A stretch of DNA of 64,000 nt from CAVRIA01 sp963721115 (GTDB lineage: Bacteria; Desulfobacterota; Binatia; HRBIN30; CADEER01): NCBI GenBank assembly GCA_963721115.1, contig CAVRIA010000009.1, positions 62,001 to 126,000 of the forward strand. Direction: 5' to 3'. The position numbers and the translations under genes are program-made. Under the pieces are notes generated by a model that saw nothing but the letters and a program-made list of their open reading frames with translations, ran no database searches and was not told the DNA's origin. Numbering within the stretch: position 1 is the stretch's first letter; each line of letters starts with the position of its first letter. Shown in pieces: positions 37,452-47,568 of the stretch.

Positions 37452-40096
37452 TCACCGGGAATCGGCCGGTGCCTGCGCGCGCAGCAGCCGCGCCATGCCC
37501 TCGAAGAGCGAGGCGAGGGTGCCCGCGGCTTCCGGAGGGGCTTCGATGGCGAGGCCGCCTTCGGCGGTGGGGCGGATCCGCAGGCTCGCCAACAGCTTCT
37601 CGACGTCGGCGGACTCTCCGCTCGGCGCCGCCTCCGACGGCGCACGACCAGCGGGCGCGGACCCCGCGGGCTCCGGGAGCGTCCGGGGAGTCGGGTCCGC
37701 GCTCTCGTCGGCCGCCGCGATGATCTCTTCGAGCTCGCGATCGGGCGGGGTCTCTTCCTGTTGGAGATCGGCGTCCTCGGGCTCGGGAACCGTGACGGGC
37801 TCGATGACGCGCTCGATCTGGGACAGGAAGGAGCCCGAGCGGTCGAAGCGGACCTCGTCGCTGGAGCCGTCGAAGAGGCTGGAGAACAACGCCTTCTTGT
37901 CGGCCACCAGCGCGGCGATGCGCGCCTCGATGCTCGCCTGACTCACCAGGTTGTAGACGTCGATCGGGCGCTTCTGTCCGAGCCGGTAGATGCGGCCGAT
38001 GCGCTGCTCCAGCACGGCCGGGTTCCACGGCAGGTCGATGTTGACGCAGCAGCTCGCCGCCCGCTGCAGGTTCAGGCCGACGCCCCCCGCGTCGGTGGCG
38101 AAGAGCACGCAGACCGAGGGATCGTCGTGCAGCTCGATCAGGTTCTGGGTCCGCCGCGCGCGTTGCTCGCGGCCGGTGAAGAAAACCGCGCGACGGCCGC
38201 CGCTCGCAAGCACGTCGCGCGTGGCCCAGCACGCCAGCTCGAGCATGCGGCGCCACTGGCTGAAGACGACCACCTTGCGCCGCTGGCGCAGGACCACGTG
38301 CTCGAGCAGCTCGCGCAGCTCGAGAAGCTTGGGGGCCGAGAGGCTCTCGATCAGGGCCGCCTCGGGAGGGGATTCGGCGAGCGCCGGCCAGATCTCGGTG
38401 AAGCGGAGCTGCGCCAGTCCATTGGCGATGATGCGCTGCGTGGTGAGGAGCTGCATGAGCTTGAGGAACTCCGCCTGGGTGAGCGGCCGCCGCCGCCCGC
38501 GCTGGGTCAGCGACGCGATCGGCCGGATCAGGGCGTCGTGCTCTTCGGCCTGCGCCGCGGTCATGTCGACCGGAATGATCGTGTCCGTCCGCGAGGGGAG
38601 CTGATCGAGCACCTCCTGCCGGGTCCGGCGCAACATCGTCGGCGCGAGCCGCAGCCGCAGCGTGTCGAGATTTCGCGCTCCGCCGACCTCCTTGGACCCG
38701 TCCACGGCGGCCACGTGCCACGGAGCCAGCCGCCACTTGGGCTCCAGGGCGAAGCTGTCGACCCAGTCGTAGATCGAGGCCAGCTCATCGATCCGGTTCT
38801 CCATCGGCGTTCCGGTCAACACCAGGCGGTAGCTCGGCCGCAGGCACTTGACGTAGGCGGCGCTCTTGGTCGCCCAGTTCTTGATGCGCTGCGCCTCGTC
38901 GAGCACCACGATGTCCGGCTTCCAGGCGGCGACCTCGTCGAAGTCCCGCAAGAGCTGCTCGTAGTTGATCAGCAGATGGCCGCGCTTGACGCGCCGGTAG
39001 GTGGCGCGGCGCTCGCGCGGCGAGCCGTCGACGACCTCGATCGGTGCCGCCGTGAACGACGACCACTCGTGCAGCCACTGTGGCTTCAAGCTGGCGGGGA
39101 CGATCAGCAGGCCGCGCCGGACCCGCTCGGTCTCCCAGAGCACGTGGCAGGCCGTGATCGCCTGCGCGGTCTTGCCGAGGCCCATGTCGTCGGCGAGCAG
39201 CAGGCGGCCCTCCTCGAGAAAGCGTTGCACGCCCTGGCGCTGGTACCCGTACGGCTTCTGCTTCATCGTCGCGACGGCGCGTTCGATCTCTCGCGGCTCG
39301 AGGCCGTGAACGGTGAGCTGCCGCAGCCGCTCGCGCTCGGCTTCGAGGAGAGCCGGGCACGGACGGCACGGTGGCGAGCCGCGGGGAGCCGTTGCGCCCG
39401 CGGATCAGACCCAGCAGCTCCTCGACCGTGCGCAGGCGCAAAGCCGGATCGCCCGCGTGTGTGCGGCGCAGCACGCCCGCGGCGCCGGATTCGCCCGCAA
39501 AGAGGCGGCGCGCGGCCGCCGGAAGCCCGGTCGCGTTCCCGCCGTTCCGCGCTCCCGGGTGAACGGAGATCACGTTCCAGCCAATCCCCCGCGCCGCTGA
39601 GCGGCCGGATCGGATCCCAGAGGACCGTCGGCTGCGCGAAGAGGGCGCCCGTTCCCTGCAGCTCCGTTGCCCGGCGCAGCAGGCGCGGGCGTCCGTAGAG
39701 GTCGTTGAGGACGACCAGGGCGTGCTTGCAGAGGCCGAGGGAGTTGCGCAGGAAGTCGGGGCAGTCGCAGCTCGCCCCGATCGGTTGGACTCCCGCGATC
39801 AACGTGCGGTAGGGCCGGGTCGATTTGCCCTCGCGGGCCGTGCGGTAGACGCCGAGCGGACGGCCGCCGGGGGGACGCGCGGTCACCCGCAGCCCGTCTC
39901 GCTTGGCGAAGGCGCAGCGCCGCAGCACCGCCCGCATGGCTTCTCGCTGGACGGGCCAGTCTCCGTCCGCCGTCACCGCCATCACCTGGTCGACCAGGAC
40001 CTCGGGCGAGACCGCGCCCGTCTTGCCGTGCGCCATGTCGAGAAGCTCCGAGCGCGCCTCGCTTTCCGTCATTTCGACGCCGACTTGCTCCTGCAT
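37452..40096 (-). CDS. SWIM zinc-finger SNF2-family helicase (two frameshifts)
   Basis: About 880 residues in three frames. The N-terminus (40096 to ~39590) has a SWIM finger CDCPDF-x-CKHALVVL. A middle segment (~39585 to ~39360) ends ELLGLIRGRNGSPRLATVP. The helicase (from ~39360 to 37452) has ADDMGLGKTAQA (Walker A), VVLDEAQRIKN, TGTPMENRIDEL, VVVFSQWRRML, and QRIGRIYRLGQKRPIDVY (motif VI), then an acidic Pro-rich tail. It is a dsDNA translocase of the RapA/SNF2 class. SWIM-SNF2 proteins of bacteria are poorly studied. It converges with the esterase-xylanase gene. Confidence 0.88.
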
Positions 40097-40257
40097 GGGT
40101 CCTCCCTCGTGCGCTGTGCGGAGGCCGCACCTCTAGAACGCCTGGACCGGTGGATCAACGGGTCACCGGCGCAGTACTCCATTTCACAATTGCGGCAACG
40201 CATCTTGCGAGGGGTTCCTTCTCCCGGATGAGACTGTCGATTTTCTCGCAAACGAGG

Positions 40258-40333
40258 CTTCGACAAGCTCAGCCCGAGCGGTTGGGGTGTTGATTTCAAA
40301 GGACTTTGTCCGCTTACCCTGAGCTCGTCGAAG
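40258..40333. repeat. REP-like inverted pair CTTCGACAAGCTCAG in a 560-bp gene-free gap
   Basis: CTTCGACAAGCTCAG (40258-40272) and its near-perfect inverse CTGAGCTCGTCGAAG (40319-40333), one mismatch in 15, flank 46 bp. This motif resembles widely dispersed bacterial extragenic palindromes. Apart from it, the gap 40097-40656 holds no convincing gene; it must contain promoters for the SNF2 gene and the glycine-zipper gene. Confidence 0.7.
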
Positions 40334-40656
40334 GGTGTCCTCGCATTTATTCGACAGCCTCGGATGGGAGAAGGTCAGGCGTCGATCTGGATCGGCGTCG
40401 CGGCGACGATGAGCGAGGACAAGGAAGCAAGTCGTCGGTTGTCGGCTCGCAGGCCGGCGGGTTCAGGACATCTGTACGTCTCGCGTCCACATGTAATTCC
40501 TGCGCGCCGAGTGATGCTGCCCGCCTTCACCCGCCGCCTGTGAAGGCGACCTGGATGCCGGCACGGTGAATGCACCTTCGTGAGGGAAAGGGACGGCCGG
40601 CGCGATCGCGGGGCGTCGAACCCGACGGTCGCTCGGCGCCCCGGAAGGGAGGCTCA

Positions 40657-41442
40657 ATGCGTGCTGTCAGCGGAATCTTCACTCGGCTCTCGAAGGGTGT
40701 GGACGCGGCGGAGAGGCTCGGACCTCTCGTCGGTGTGGACAACGTGAACCTTCTGACGCCGATGCCCGGCGGCGAGCGGCCGGGCGAGGTGCCGACCACG
40801 GAGGACATGCCGCCGGTCGGCGGGGCGATGGGGGGAGTGATCGGCGGCGCTCTCGGAGTCGCGACCGCCATGGCGATCCCCGGCATCGGTCAAGTGGTCG
40901 TGCTCGGTATGGCGGCTGCGGCGCTGCTCGGTGCCGGCGGTGGGGTGATCGGGTGGACCTTGGGAGACGCGATCGACCGCGCCTCGTCGGCCGGGCTGCC
41001 GGTCGATGAGCTCTACGTGTACGAGAACGCCACTCGACCAGGGGCGGACGGTGGTCATCGCCCTGGTCGGCGACAAGGAGAAGGAGAAGGCGGCGCGCGA
41101 GATCCTCGACGAGGCCGGCGCGGAGAGCCTGGACGCGGCTCGACATCGCTGGTGGGGTGGGCTGCGCGACGCGGAGAAGGAGCACTACGATGCCCCGGAC
41201 GGAGAGTTCGCGCGCGACGAGAGTCCTTTTCGAAAAGGGTTCGAGGCGGCTCTTTCGGCGCGAACGCGCGGCAAGAGCTATGCCGAATCGCTACCGTCTC
41301 TGCGCGCCCAGCATCCCGACGCGTACGCGATGCCCCGTTTCGGCGAGGGTTCGAGCGCGGCAAGAAGTATCTCGCGGCGCGGCGCGCTCGCGCGACGACG
41401 CGTCCGCCGAGCGCCGTGCCCTTCTTCTCGAGCGCCGTGTAA
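40657..41442 (+). CDS. Glycine-zipper membrane protein with repeated FR-GFE tail motif (two frameshifts)
   Basis: About 261 residues in three frames with joins near 41035 and 41330. A glycine-zipper hydrophobic segment (GGAMGGVIGGALGVATAMAI, VLGMAAAALLGAGGGVIGW) lies at residues 50-105. Then comes VIALVGDKEKEKAAREIL, and two related motifs, ESPFRKGFEAALSARTRGKSY and APFRRGFERGKKYLAARR. The ATG at 40657 follows GGAAGGGAGG. Function is unknown. It converges with, and overlaps the end of, a dynamin-like GTPase gene, hinting at a membrane-remodelling or stress theme. Confidence 0.65.
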   Translation: MRAVSGIFTRLSKGVDAAERLGPLVGVDNVNLLTPMPGGERPGEVPTTEDMPPVGGAMGGVIGGALGVATAMAIPGIGQVVVLGMAAAALLGAGGGVIGWTLGDAIDRASSAGLPVDELYVYENATRPGADGGHRPGRRQGEGEGGARDPRRGRRGEPGRGSTSLVGWAARRGEGALRCPGRRVRARRESFSKRVRGGSFGANARQELCRIATVSARPASRRVRDAPFRRGFERGKKYLAARRARATTRPPSAVPFFSSAV

Positions 41443-43153
41443 AAGTTGCGGGCTGGTTGATCAGGACATCAGGGCGCGCGCCTCGCGCGTTGATCTCGGC
41501 TACCGCGTCGCGCTTGGCGGCGACGATGGGGATATGGCGGACCAGCCCGTCGAACTCGGCCTGCTCGGCGTCGAAATGGGTGTCGGTCCTGATCTTCTGC
41601 GCGTCCGCGTCGGCGCGCCGAGCGATGTCGGCTAGCCGGCTGTCCAGAACGCGGTGGGCGGCGTCCTGTGCGGCCTGCGCGGTGCCCGCGAACCACTCGG
41701 ACTGCGAGGCGAGATCCTCCGAGATTCCGTTCGCGTTCGAGCGCGCCAGCCCGGGAAGGTACCAGCGGCGCCACAACGCCCGCCGCAGCAGCCGCGCCCG
41801 TCCGGTCGCCGCTCGCTCGACGCGCTCCTGCGGCGCTATCGGGGACGCGGTCGGCTCCGCGCGCGGGCGGGGCGCGGCGGCAATGGTGGTGCCGAACTCC
41901 CTCGCTGCTTCGCGGACCCCGTCGAGGGTCGATCGGTGGGTGGTGTCCACTTGATCGGCGTACGAGGCGATGGACTGTGCGACCGTGCCCTCGAGGGAGG
42001 CCAGGTCGCCGCTGCGGATCCAGCGGCGCCGGGCGGTGCGCAGGTCCTTTGCGAGCCGGCCGGTGAGGTCGGCCGCCTGGGCGGTGCGCTCGTCCCCGAT
42101 GCGGGCAACGGTGCTCTCGAAGTGACTGAATTTCGCCCGCGCCGCCTCGGCCTTCGCATCCGAGGCGTTCTTCACCTTCTCCAGCCGCTCGCGCACCGCG
42201 GACAGCGCCGCCTCCAGCTTGGCGCGTCGCTCCGAGAGGATCCGGTGTGCCTCGTCGAGACGTTGCTGGGCGCGCTTTGCCGCCTCGCGCAGCGAAGCGA
42301 TCTCGCGCTTGTCGGAGGAGGCGAAATCCCCCAGGGCGCGACTGAACGCCGCGAGCCCGCTCGCCTCGACGCCGGCGGCGTCCTTGGCTCGCGCGGCACG
42401 GAGCCCGCTCCGGGCGTCGACCACAAAGAGCTCGTGCGCGCCCGCGACGTTGCGCCGCAACGTCTCCGTGTGCCGAGCGCGCTCCTCCGCGCCCAGCTCC
42501 GCGCAGTCCGCATCCAGATTCCAGATGACGAACAGCTTGCCGATGTCGTTGTCGAGGTCTTCCATGATATTGCGTGTGAACTGGGTGAACAGAGCGGGAT
42601 AGCGCACGACCAGCACGACCGCGTCGAGCGAGCTCAGGGTCGCCGCGCTGATCTCGTCGAAGCGCTGCTCGGCGCCGACACCCGGCGTGTCCAGCAGATC
42701 GACCTGCCCGCCGAGCTGCAGGAGGTCGAGATCGGTCTCGACCACGACCTCGCTCGCATCGCCCGGCCCTTCCCGCATGACGCGGGCCAGCTCCTCGACG
42801 CTGTCGTAGACCCGGCCGTCGACGTGCCACGCGGTGCGGCTGCCGTAGGTGATGCGGACGGGCACGGAAGTCAGCGGGTCGAAGGCGGAGGGCGACAGCT
42901 CGTCCCCCGCGATGGCATTGATCAAGGTCGACTTTCCGGCCTTGACCTCGCCGTAGACGGCGATGCGCACCCGTCGCCGCGCGAACTCCGCCAACAGCTC
43001 GTCGAGCTCGGCGAGCCGCCCCTTGGGGAGCAGAGCGGCGTGAGGTTCGAGCGCCTGGCGCGTCTCGGCGAGCGCCTCGTTCAGGCTGGTCGCCAAGACT
43101 CCATAGACTCGCTTCGCGGTTTCGCGATCGTCTTGCCCCGCAACATCCGGCAT
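41291..43153 (-). CDS. Dynamin-like GTPase
   Basis: Up to 620 residues. GTPase motifs: G1 VYGEVKAGKSTLINA, switch region SVPVRI, G3 LLDTPGVG, G4 NLDAD. Long coiled-coil/helical stalk follows (REAAKRAQQRLDEAHRILSERRAKLEAAL). Near the C-terminus a hydrophobic paddle candidate is weak, but basic residues abound. The open frame overlaps the glycine-zipper gene tail; the true end is unclear, as a frameshift near 41430 would give FYTALEKKGTALGGRVV instead. Bacterial dynamin-like proteins act in membrane fusion, repair or phage defence. Confidence 0.82.
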   Translation of the reverse strand: MPDVAGQDDRETAKRVYGVLATSLNEALAETRQALEPHAALLPKGRLAELDELLAEFARRRVRIAVYGEVKAGKSTLINAIAGDELSPSAFDPLTSVPVRITYGSRTAWHVDGRVYDSVEELARVMREGPGDASEVVVETDLDLLQLGGQVDLLDTPGVGAEQRFDEISAATLSSLDAVVLVVRYPALFTQFTRNIMEDLDNDIGKLFVIWNLDADCAELGAEERARHTETLRRNVAGAHELFVVDARSGLRAARAKDAAGVEASGLAAFSRALGDFASSDKREIASLREAAKRAQQRLDEAHRILSERRAKLEAALSAVRERLEKVKNASDAKAEAARAKFSHFESTVARIGDERTAQAADLTGRLAKDLRTARRRWIRSGDLASLEGTVAQSIASYADQVDTTHRSTLDGVREAAREFGTTIAAAPRPRAEPTASPIAPQERVERAATGRARLLRRALWRRWYLPGLARSNANGISEDLASQSEWFAGTAQAAQDAAHRVLDSRLADIARRADADAQKIRTDTHFDAEQAEFDGLVRHIPIVAAKRDAVAEINARGARPDVLINQPATFTRRSRRRARRSADASSRERAAPRDTSCRARTLAETGHRVRVGMLGAQRR

Positions 43154-43201
43154 GTCCCCACCTCGGAAAGAGTTCGGCTGACGTCATACGGGGTGGCGCT
43201 G

Positions 43202-43216
43202 CCGAGTTCAACTCGG
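43202..43216. promoter_or_regulatory. Inverted repeat upstream of the dynamin-like gene
   Basis: CCGAGTT-C-AACTCGG, seven-base perfect arms, about 50 bp before the GTPase start on the minus strand. Possible operator, or the end of the preceding transcript. Confidence 0.35.
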
Positions 43217-43240
43217 GGAGCGAGCGGGTTGCGGGCGTTG

Positions 43241-43272
43241 CCAACAACCAACAACCAGCAACCCAACAACCT
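43241..43272 (-). repeat. GGTTGTTGG tandem tail after the SDR stop
   Basis: Read on the minus strand, GGTTGTTGGGTTGCTGG followed by two more GGTTGTT units begins within two bases of the SDR stop at 43273. Same family and orientation as 15644 and 46777. Confidence 0.75.
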
Positions 43273-44106
43273 TCAGGAGGCGCCCCGCTGTCGCTGGCGG
43301 TACTTCTCCTTCTCGCGCTTGCCCTTCTTCGCCATGCCCGGGGCCAGCAGCCTGCTCAGCCCGGGGAAGAGATAGCCGGTGGTGGCGAGAAAGCCGGTCA
43401 GACGCGGAATCACGCGTTCGGGGGTGCCGTCCGCGGCGCAGTCGAGGACCAGCCTGGCGACGTCGTCGGCACTGCTCATCGGCTGCGCGAAGACGAGGTC
43501 GGGGACCTCGTCGAGGTTGTCCATGACGAAGCCCGTGTCGACCGGTCCCGGCGAGACCGCCGATACGGTCACGTTCGAGCCCTCGAGCTCCTCGCGCAGG
43601 GCGAACGTGAAGGCGCGCAGGCCGAACTTCGTCGCCGAGTAGACCGCTTCGTGGCCGACCGGGATGCGGCCGGCGATGGAGGCGACGTTGACGATCGCGC
43701 CGCCGCCGCGCCGTCGCAGATAGGGCAGGGCGAGCCTGGTGAGGACGATCGGCGCGATCAGGTTGACCTGGACCACGGCGGCGAGCTCCGCGGGCGGGTG
43801 ACCCTCGATCGGGCCGCGCCGATTGGCTCCCGCGTTGTTGACCAGGACGTCGATGCCGCCGAAGACCTCTGCGGCGCGCGCCAGCAGCGCTTCGGCGGCG
43901 CCGAGATCGCCGACGTCGGTGGGAACCGCCACGGCGCGACCGCCGGAAGCGCCGATCTCCCGTGCCACCGCTTCGAGCGGCTCGGCGCCGCGCGCCGCGA
44001 GGACGACCGCCGCGCCCTCGCGGGCGAACTGGCGCGCCGCGGCAGCGCCGATGCCGGCCGACGCGCCCGTGATGACCACCCCCTTGTCGGAGAAACGGCT
44101 CGCCAT
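43273..44106 (-). CDS. Short-chain dehydrogenase/reductase
   Basis: 277 residues. Cofactor loop TGASAGIG at residues 13-20, NNAGANRRG, catalytic Ser in VASIAG and Tyr in YSATK. After the fold comes a hydrophobic segment (RLTGFLATTGYLFPGLSRLLAPGMA) and a very basic end (KKGKREKEKYRQRQRG), so it may be membrane associated, like DltE/retinol-dehydrogenase-type SDRs. Substrate unknown. It follows the SnoaL-like gene in the same direction. Confidence 0.88.
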   Translation of the reverse strand: MASRFSDKGVVITGASAGIGAAAARQFAREGAAVVLAARGAEPLEAVAREIGASGGRAVAVPTDVGDLGAAEALLARAAEVFGGIDVLVNNAGANRRGPIEGHPPAELAAVVQVNLIAPIVLTRLALPYLRRRGGGAIVNVASIAGRIPVGHEAVYSATKFGLRAFTFALREELEGSNVTVSAVSPGPVDTGFVMDNLDEVPDLVFAQPMSSADDVARLVLDCAADGTPERVIPRLTGFLATTGYLFPGLSRLLAPGMAKKGKREKEKYRQRQRGAS

Positions 44107-44149
44107 GGATTGGACTCCCTTCCGCTTGCGGTGCCCGGCGCCGAACGCC

Positions 44150-44677
44150 CTACCTTACCTTGGAGCGCTCGGCGTAGGAGCGCGCGCCCTTCGTCCAGTC
44201 CGGGCCGTTGCCCCAGTCGAGCCGCGTCTGCTTCTTCTTGTGGTCGGGATCGAGCTCCCGGCACGCCTGCTCGTACTCCTGCAGCGTCGCCTGCGCCTTC
44301 GGGACCGCCCAGAAGTCCTCCTCGAGCTTCCACTTGCCGCCGCCGGCGTACTCGAGGATCGTGATGCCGGGGAAATCGATCGTGCCGCGGCCGCTCGGAT
44401 GGTCGCGGCGGTTCTGCATGTAGACGACGACGCGGCCGCTGCCCTCGTCGACGGCGTGCCATTCGTAGGCGGTGTAGATCTCGCCGAACTGCGCCATGAT
44501 CGGCTTGATCCAGGCGCGGATCGCCTCGCGGCCCTTCATGCGCCCGAGAACGTGCTCGACGTAGTCGGCGTCCTCGGTGAACAGCTCGGCCCAGGCGTCC
44601 CAGTCCTCGCCCACGGCGCCGGTGCGCCAGTAGGTGCGGAACGCCTGCTCCAGCTCCTCGCGACTGAACTCTGCCAT
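44150..44677 (-). CDS. SnoaL-like / NTF2-fold protein
   Basis: 175 residues. A cone-shaped NTF2 fold: SREELEQAFRTYWRTGAVGEDWDAWAELFTEDADYVEHVLG, a REAIRAWI helix, and closing strands FPGITILEYAGGGKW. A charged C-terminal extension follows. Catalytic function unknown; such proteins are isomerases, hydrolases or cyclases. The ATG at 44677 was chosen because upstream codons are Pro/Gly noise. A paralogue of similar layout lies at 59625. Confidence 0.85.
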   Translation of the reverse strand: MAEFSREELEQAFRTYWRTGAVGEDWDAWAELFTEDADYVEHVLGRMKGREAIRAWIKPIMAQFGEIYTAYEWHAVDEGSGRVVVYMQNRRDHPSGRGTIDFPGITILEYAGGGKWKLEEDFWAVPKAQATLQEYEQACRELDPDHKKKQTRLDWGNGPDWTKGARSYAERSKVR

Positions 44678-44765
44678 GCCCCCTCCGCTCTGCGGTGGGG
44701 GGATCTTACTGTTCGGGGTTCGGCGGTTCAACGGCGGCGCGGGAGGGACGGCGCGCGACCGCGGC

Positions 44766-45803
<1,038 letters not shown>

Positions 45804-45807
<4 letters not shown>

Positions 45808-46493
45808 GGTCGACTCCTCTCGAAGGGTGATGTGCGAATGCCGTTCGCGTCCGCTCCCAGGTAGGAGAGGAAGACGCGGGAAAGCTCGTGTGCGAGGCGG
45901 TCGTCGTGCAGGCCGAGGGTGGGTGGCTGTATCAGCACGACGTGGTTGAGCGTGCCGAGAACGACCTGCAGCCCGAAGCGCGCTCCCAGCCTCGGCTCGG
46001 GGTGCGCGACCCGCCGTCCGTCGAGGAGGGCGGCGAGGCGCTCGGCCAGGTACTCGAAGAGCCGATTGGACCGCTCGCGAACCTCCGGGTCGGAGATGCC
46101 GCATTGCAGGAAGGCGCGGAAGAAGCCTTCGCGGTCTCGGTAGATGCGGACCAGGAAGGCGGAGAACTCGTCCCAGATCTCCGCCACCGGAGCATCGGCC
46201 CAGCGCTGCGGGTCGAGCGCCACGTCGGCCGTCGCCTTCGCCTCCTCGCAGAAGCGCTCGTGCAGCGCGTGCAGCAGGCCCTGCTTGTCGCGGAAGCGCC
46301 GGTAGAAGCCGCCCACCGACGATCCCGCCCGCTGCGCGATCTCCGCGATGCCGGCGTCCTCGAAGCCCTTCTCCGCCACCAGCGCCTCGGCCGCGTCGAG
46401 CAGGCGCGTCAGCGTCTTGCGCGTGCGGGCCTGCTGCGGCGGGCGGACCCACTCGAGAAACGTCGGCGGCTGGACGGTGGCTAGCTGCGGCAT
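45804..46493 (-). CDS. TetR-family transcriptional regulator
   Basis: 229 residues. HTH at the N-terminus: TRKTLTRLLDAAEALVAEKGFEDAGIAEIAQRAGSSVGGFYRRFRDKQGLLHAL is the classic TetR_N pattern (each segment read separately). The ligand-binding C-terminal half is helical with NHVVLIQPPTLGLHD. ATG 46493 is preferred over the upstream TTG at 46505, which would run into the operator. It is co-transcribed with the diiron protein and likely represses that unit, with release by an unknown hydrophobic ligand. Confidence 0.9.
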
Positions 46494-46507
46494 CTTGCAT
46501 TTCAACC

Positions 46508-46527
46508 GAAACCGGAATTACGGTTCC
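46508..46527. promoter_or_regulatory. TetR operator palindrome
   Basis: GAAACCGGAATTACGGTTCC contains AACCG-N-AATT-N-CGGTT, a near-perfect dyad centred at 46517/46518. It lies 15 bp before the tetR start and overlaps the predicted transcription start, the expected place for autorepression. Confidence 0.8.
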
Positions 46528-46528
46528 T

Positions 46529-46557
46529 CTATTACGTCAGATTGCGTCGCTCGTCAA
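46529..46557 (-). promoter_or_regulatory. Sigma-70 promoter of the tetR/diiron operon
   Basis: On the minus strand: TTGACG (46557-46552), 17-bp spacer, TAATAG (46534-46529). The predicted start falls in the TetR operator. Confidence 0.7.
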
Positions 46558-46589
46558 CTATTTTCGTGATCTCGGTCAGTTCCGGTGCT

Positions 46590-46759
46590 GGGGAGATCAG
46601 CGGCCCGGTGGGCCGCTATGCAGGCCGGAGGCCCGCACCACAAGTCGTGGAGCGAGGCCATTGTGGTGCGGGCATCCTGCCTGCACGGGGTTTGGGCTTG
46701 GGTGGGGGGAGATCAGCGGCCCGGTGGGCCGCTATGCAGGCGGGAGGCCTGCACCACAA
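46590..46759. repeat. Two 54-bp direct repeats plus inverted copy of the GCAGGCGGGA unit
   Basis: 46590-46643 and 46706-46759 are identical but for two bases. Each starts GGGGAGATCAGCGGCC and ends in the same GCAGGCGGGAGGCCTGC-CACCACAA unit seen at 1436-1620. An inverted copy (TTGTGGTGCGGGCATCCTGC) lies between them. Together with the TetR promoter and the GTTGTTGG tail this accounts for the whole 315-bp gap. Confidence 0.8.
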
Positions 46760-46776
46760 TGCGGCCTCTTTGCCGA

Positions 46777-46798
46777 CAACCAACAACCCAACAACCTT
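46777..46798 (-). repeat. GGTTGTTGG tandem tail after the isoaspartyl methyltransferase stop
   Basis: Read on the minus strand, GGTTGTTGGGTTGTTGG begins about 10 bp after the stop at 46809. Same type as 15644 and 43241. Confidence 0.7.
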
Positions 46799-46808
46799 CC
46801 GGTGCCCC

Positions 46809-47552
46809 CTACTTCGGCTCGTCCACCCGCCCGGTCATCGGCACGAAGACCACCTCGCCCTGCGAGCGCAGCTCGAGTGCACCGCCGCGCTTGACGCCGA
46901 CCACCAGCTCCTGCGCGCCGTCCTGCCGCAGCGGCCCGACGATGCGTCCGCCCTCGCGCAGCTGATCGACGAGCCCCTGCGGAAAGCGTGGGGTGGCGGC
47001 GGTGATGATGATCGCGTCGAACGGCGCGGCGTCCGGCCATCCGTAGAACCCGTCGCCCGCCCGCACGTGCACGCGGTCGTAACCGAGCGCCGACAGGCGC
47101 TGCCCGGCGCTCTCCGCCAGCTCGGGGTGGATCTCGATCGAGTAGACCGATTTCGCCAGATGGGAGAGAACCGCGGCCTGGTACCCCGAGCCCGTGCCGA
47201 TCTCGAGCACCCGCTCGTCGCCGCGCAGCGCGAGGAGCTGTGTCATGAGGGCGACGATGTAGGGCTGGGAGATGGTCTGTCCGATGCCGATCGGCAGCGG
47301 GTGGTCCCCGTAGGAGAAGCGCCGCTCGTCGGGGGGGACGAACTCGTGCCGGGGAACCGCCGCCATCGCGGCCAGCACCCGCTCGTCGCCGATGTCGCGG
47401 CCGCGCAGCTGGTCGCGCACCATCGATTCGCGCTGGCTCTCCCAGCTCTCGCCGTCGGGAAGCATGGACGCGCCCGGCTCCGAGCACCCGACGGCCGCCA
47501 CGACGAGGGCAGCGGACAGAGCACTCCACGTGCCGCGCAGGGCGCGCAGCAC
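46809..47552 (-). CDS. pcm: Protein-L-isoaspartate O-methyltransferase with lipoprotein signal
   Basis: 247 residues from GTG 47552. A signal sequence (SALSAALVVAAVGC, Cys ~22) is followed by a complete PCMT fold: IGIGQTISQPYIVALMTQLL, motif I VLEIGTGSGYQAAVL, VYSIEIHPELAE, FDAIIITAATP. PCMT normally repairs isoaspartyl residues with cytosolic SAM. The lipobox suggests export, as in some Gram-negative periplasmic PCMTs, where the source of SAM is unclear. If a later start were used the enzyme would be cytosolic. It starts 16 bp after the gcvH-like stop. Confidence 0.85.
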   Translation of the reverse strand: MLRALRGTWSALSAALVVAAVGCSEPGASMLPDGESWESQRESMVRDQLRGRDIGDERVLAAMAAVPRHEFVPPDERRFSYGDHPLPIGIGQTISQPYIVALMTQLLALRGDERVLEIGTGSGYQAAVLSHLAKSVYSIEIHPELAESAGQRLSALGYDRVHVRAGDGFYGWPDAAPFDAIIITAATPRFPQGLVDQLREGGRIVGPLRQDGAQELVVGVKRGGALELRSQGEVVFVPMTGRVDEPK

Positions 47553-47568
47553 GACCGAGCCTTCGTCC

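Noticed and set aside
34782..39698. A continuous plus-strand open frame of more than 1,600 codons
   Set aside because: Only its first third (esterase) has protein-like sequence. The rest is the wrong frame of the xylanase and the antisense of the SNF2 helicase; long open frames are expected by chance at this GC.
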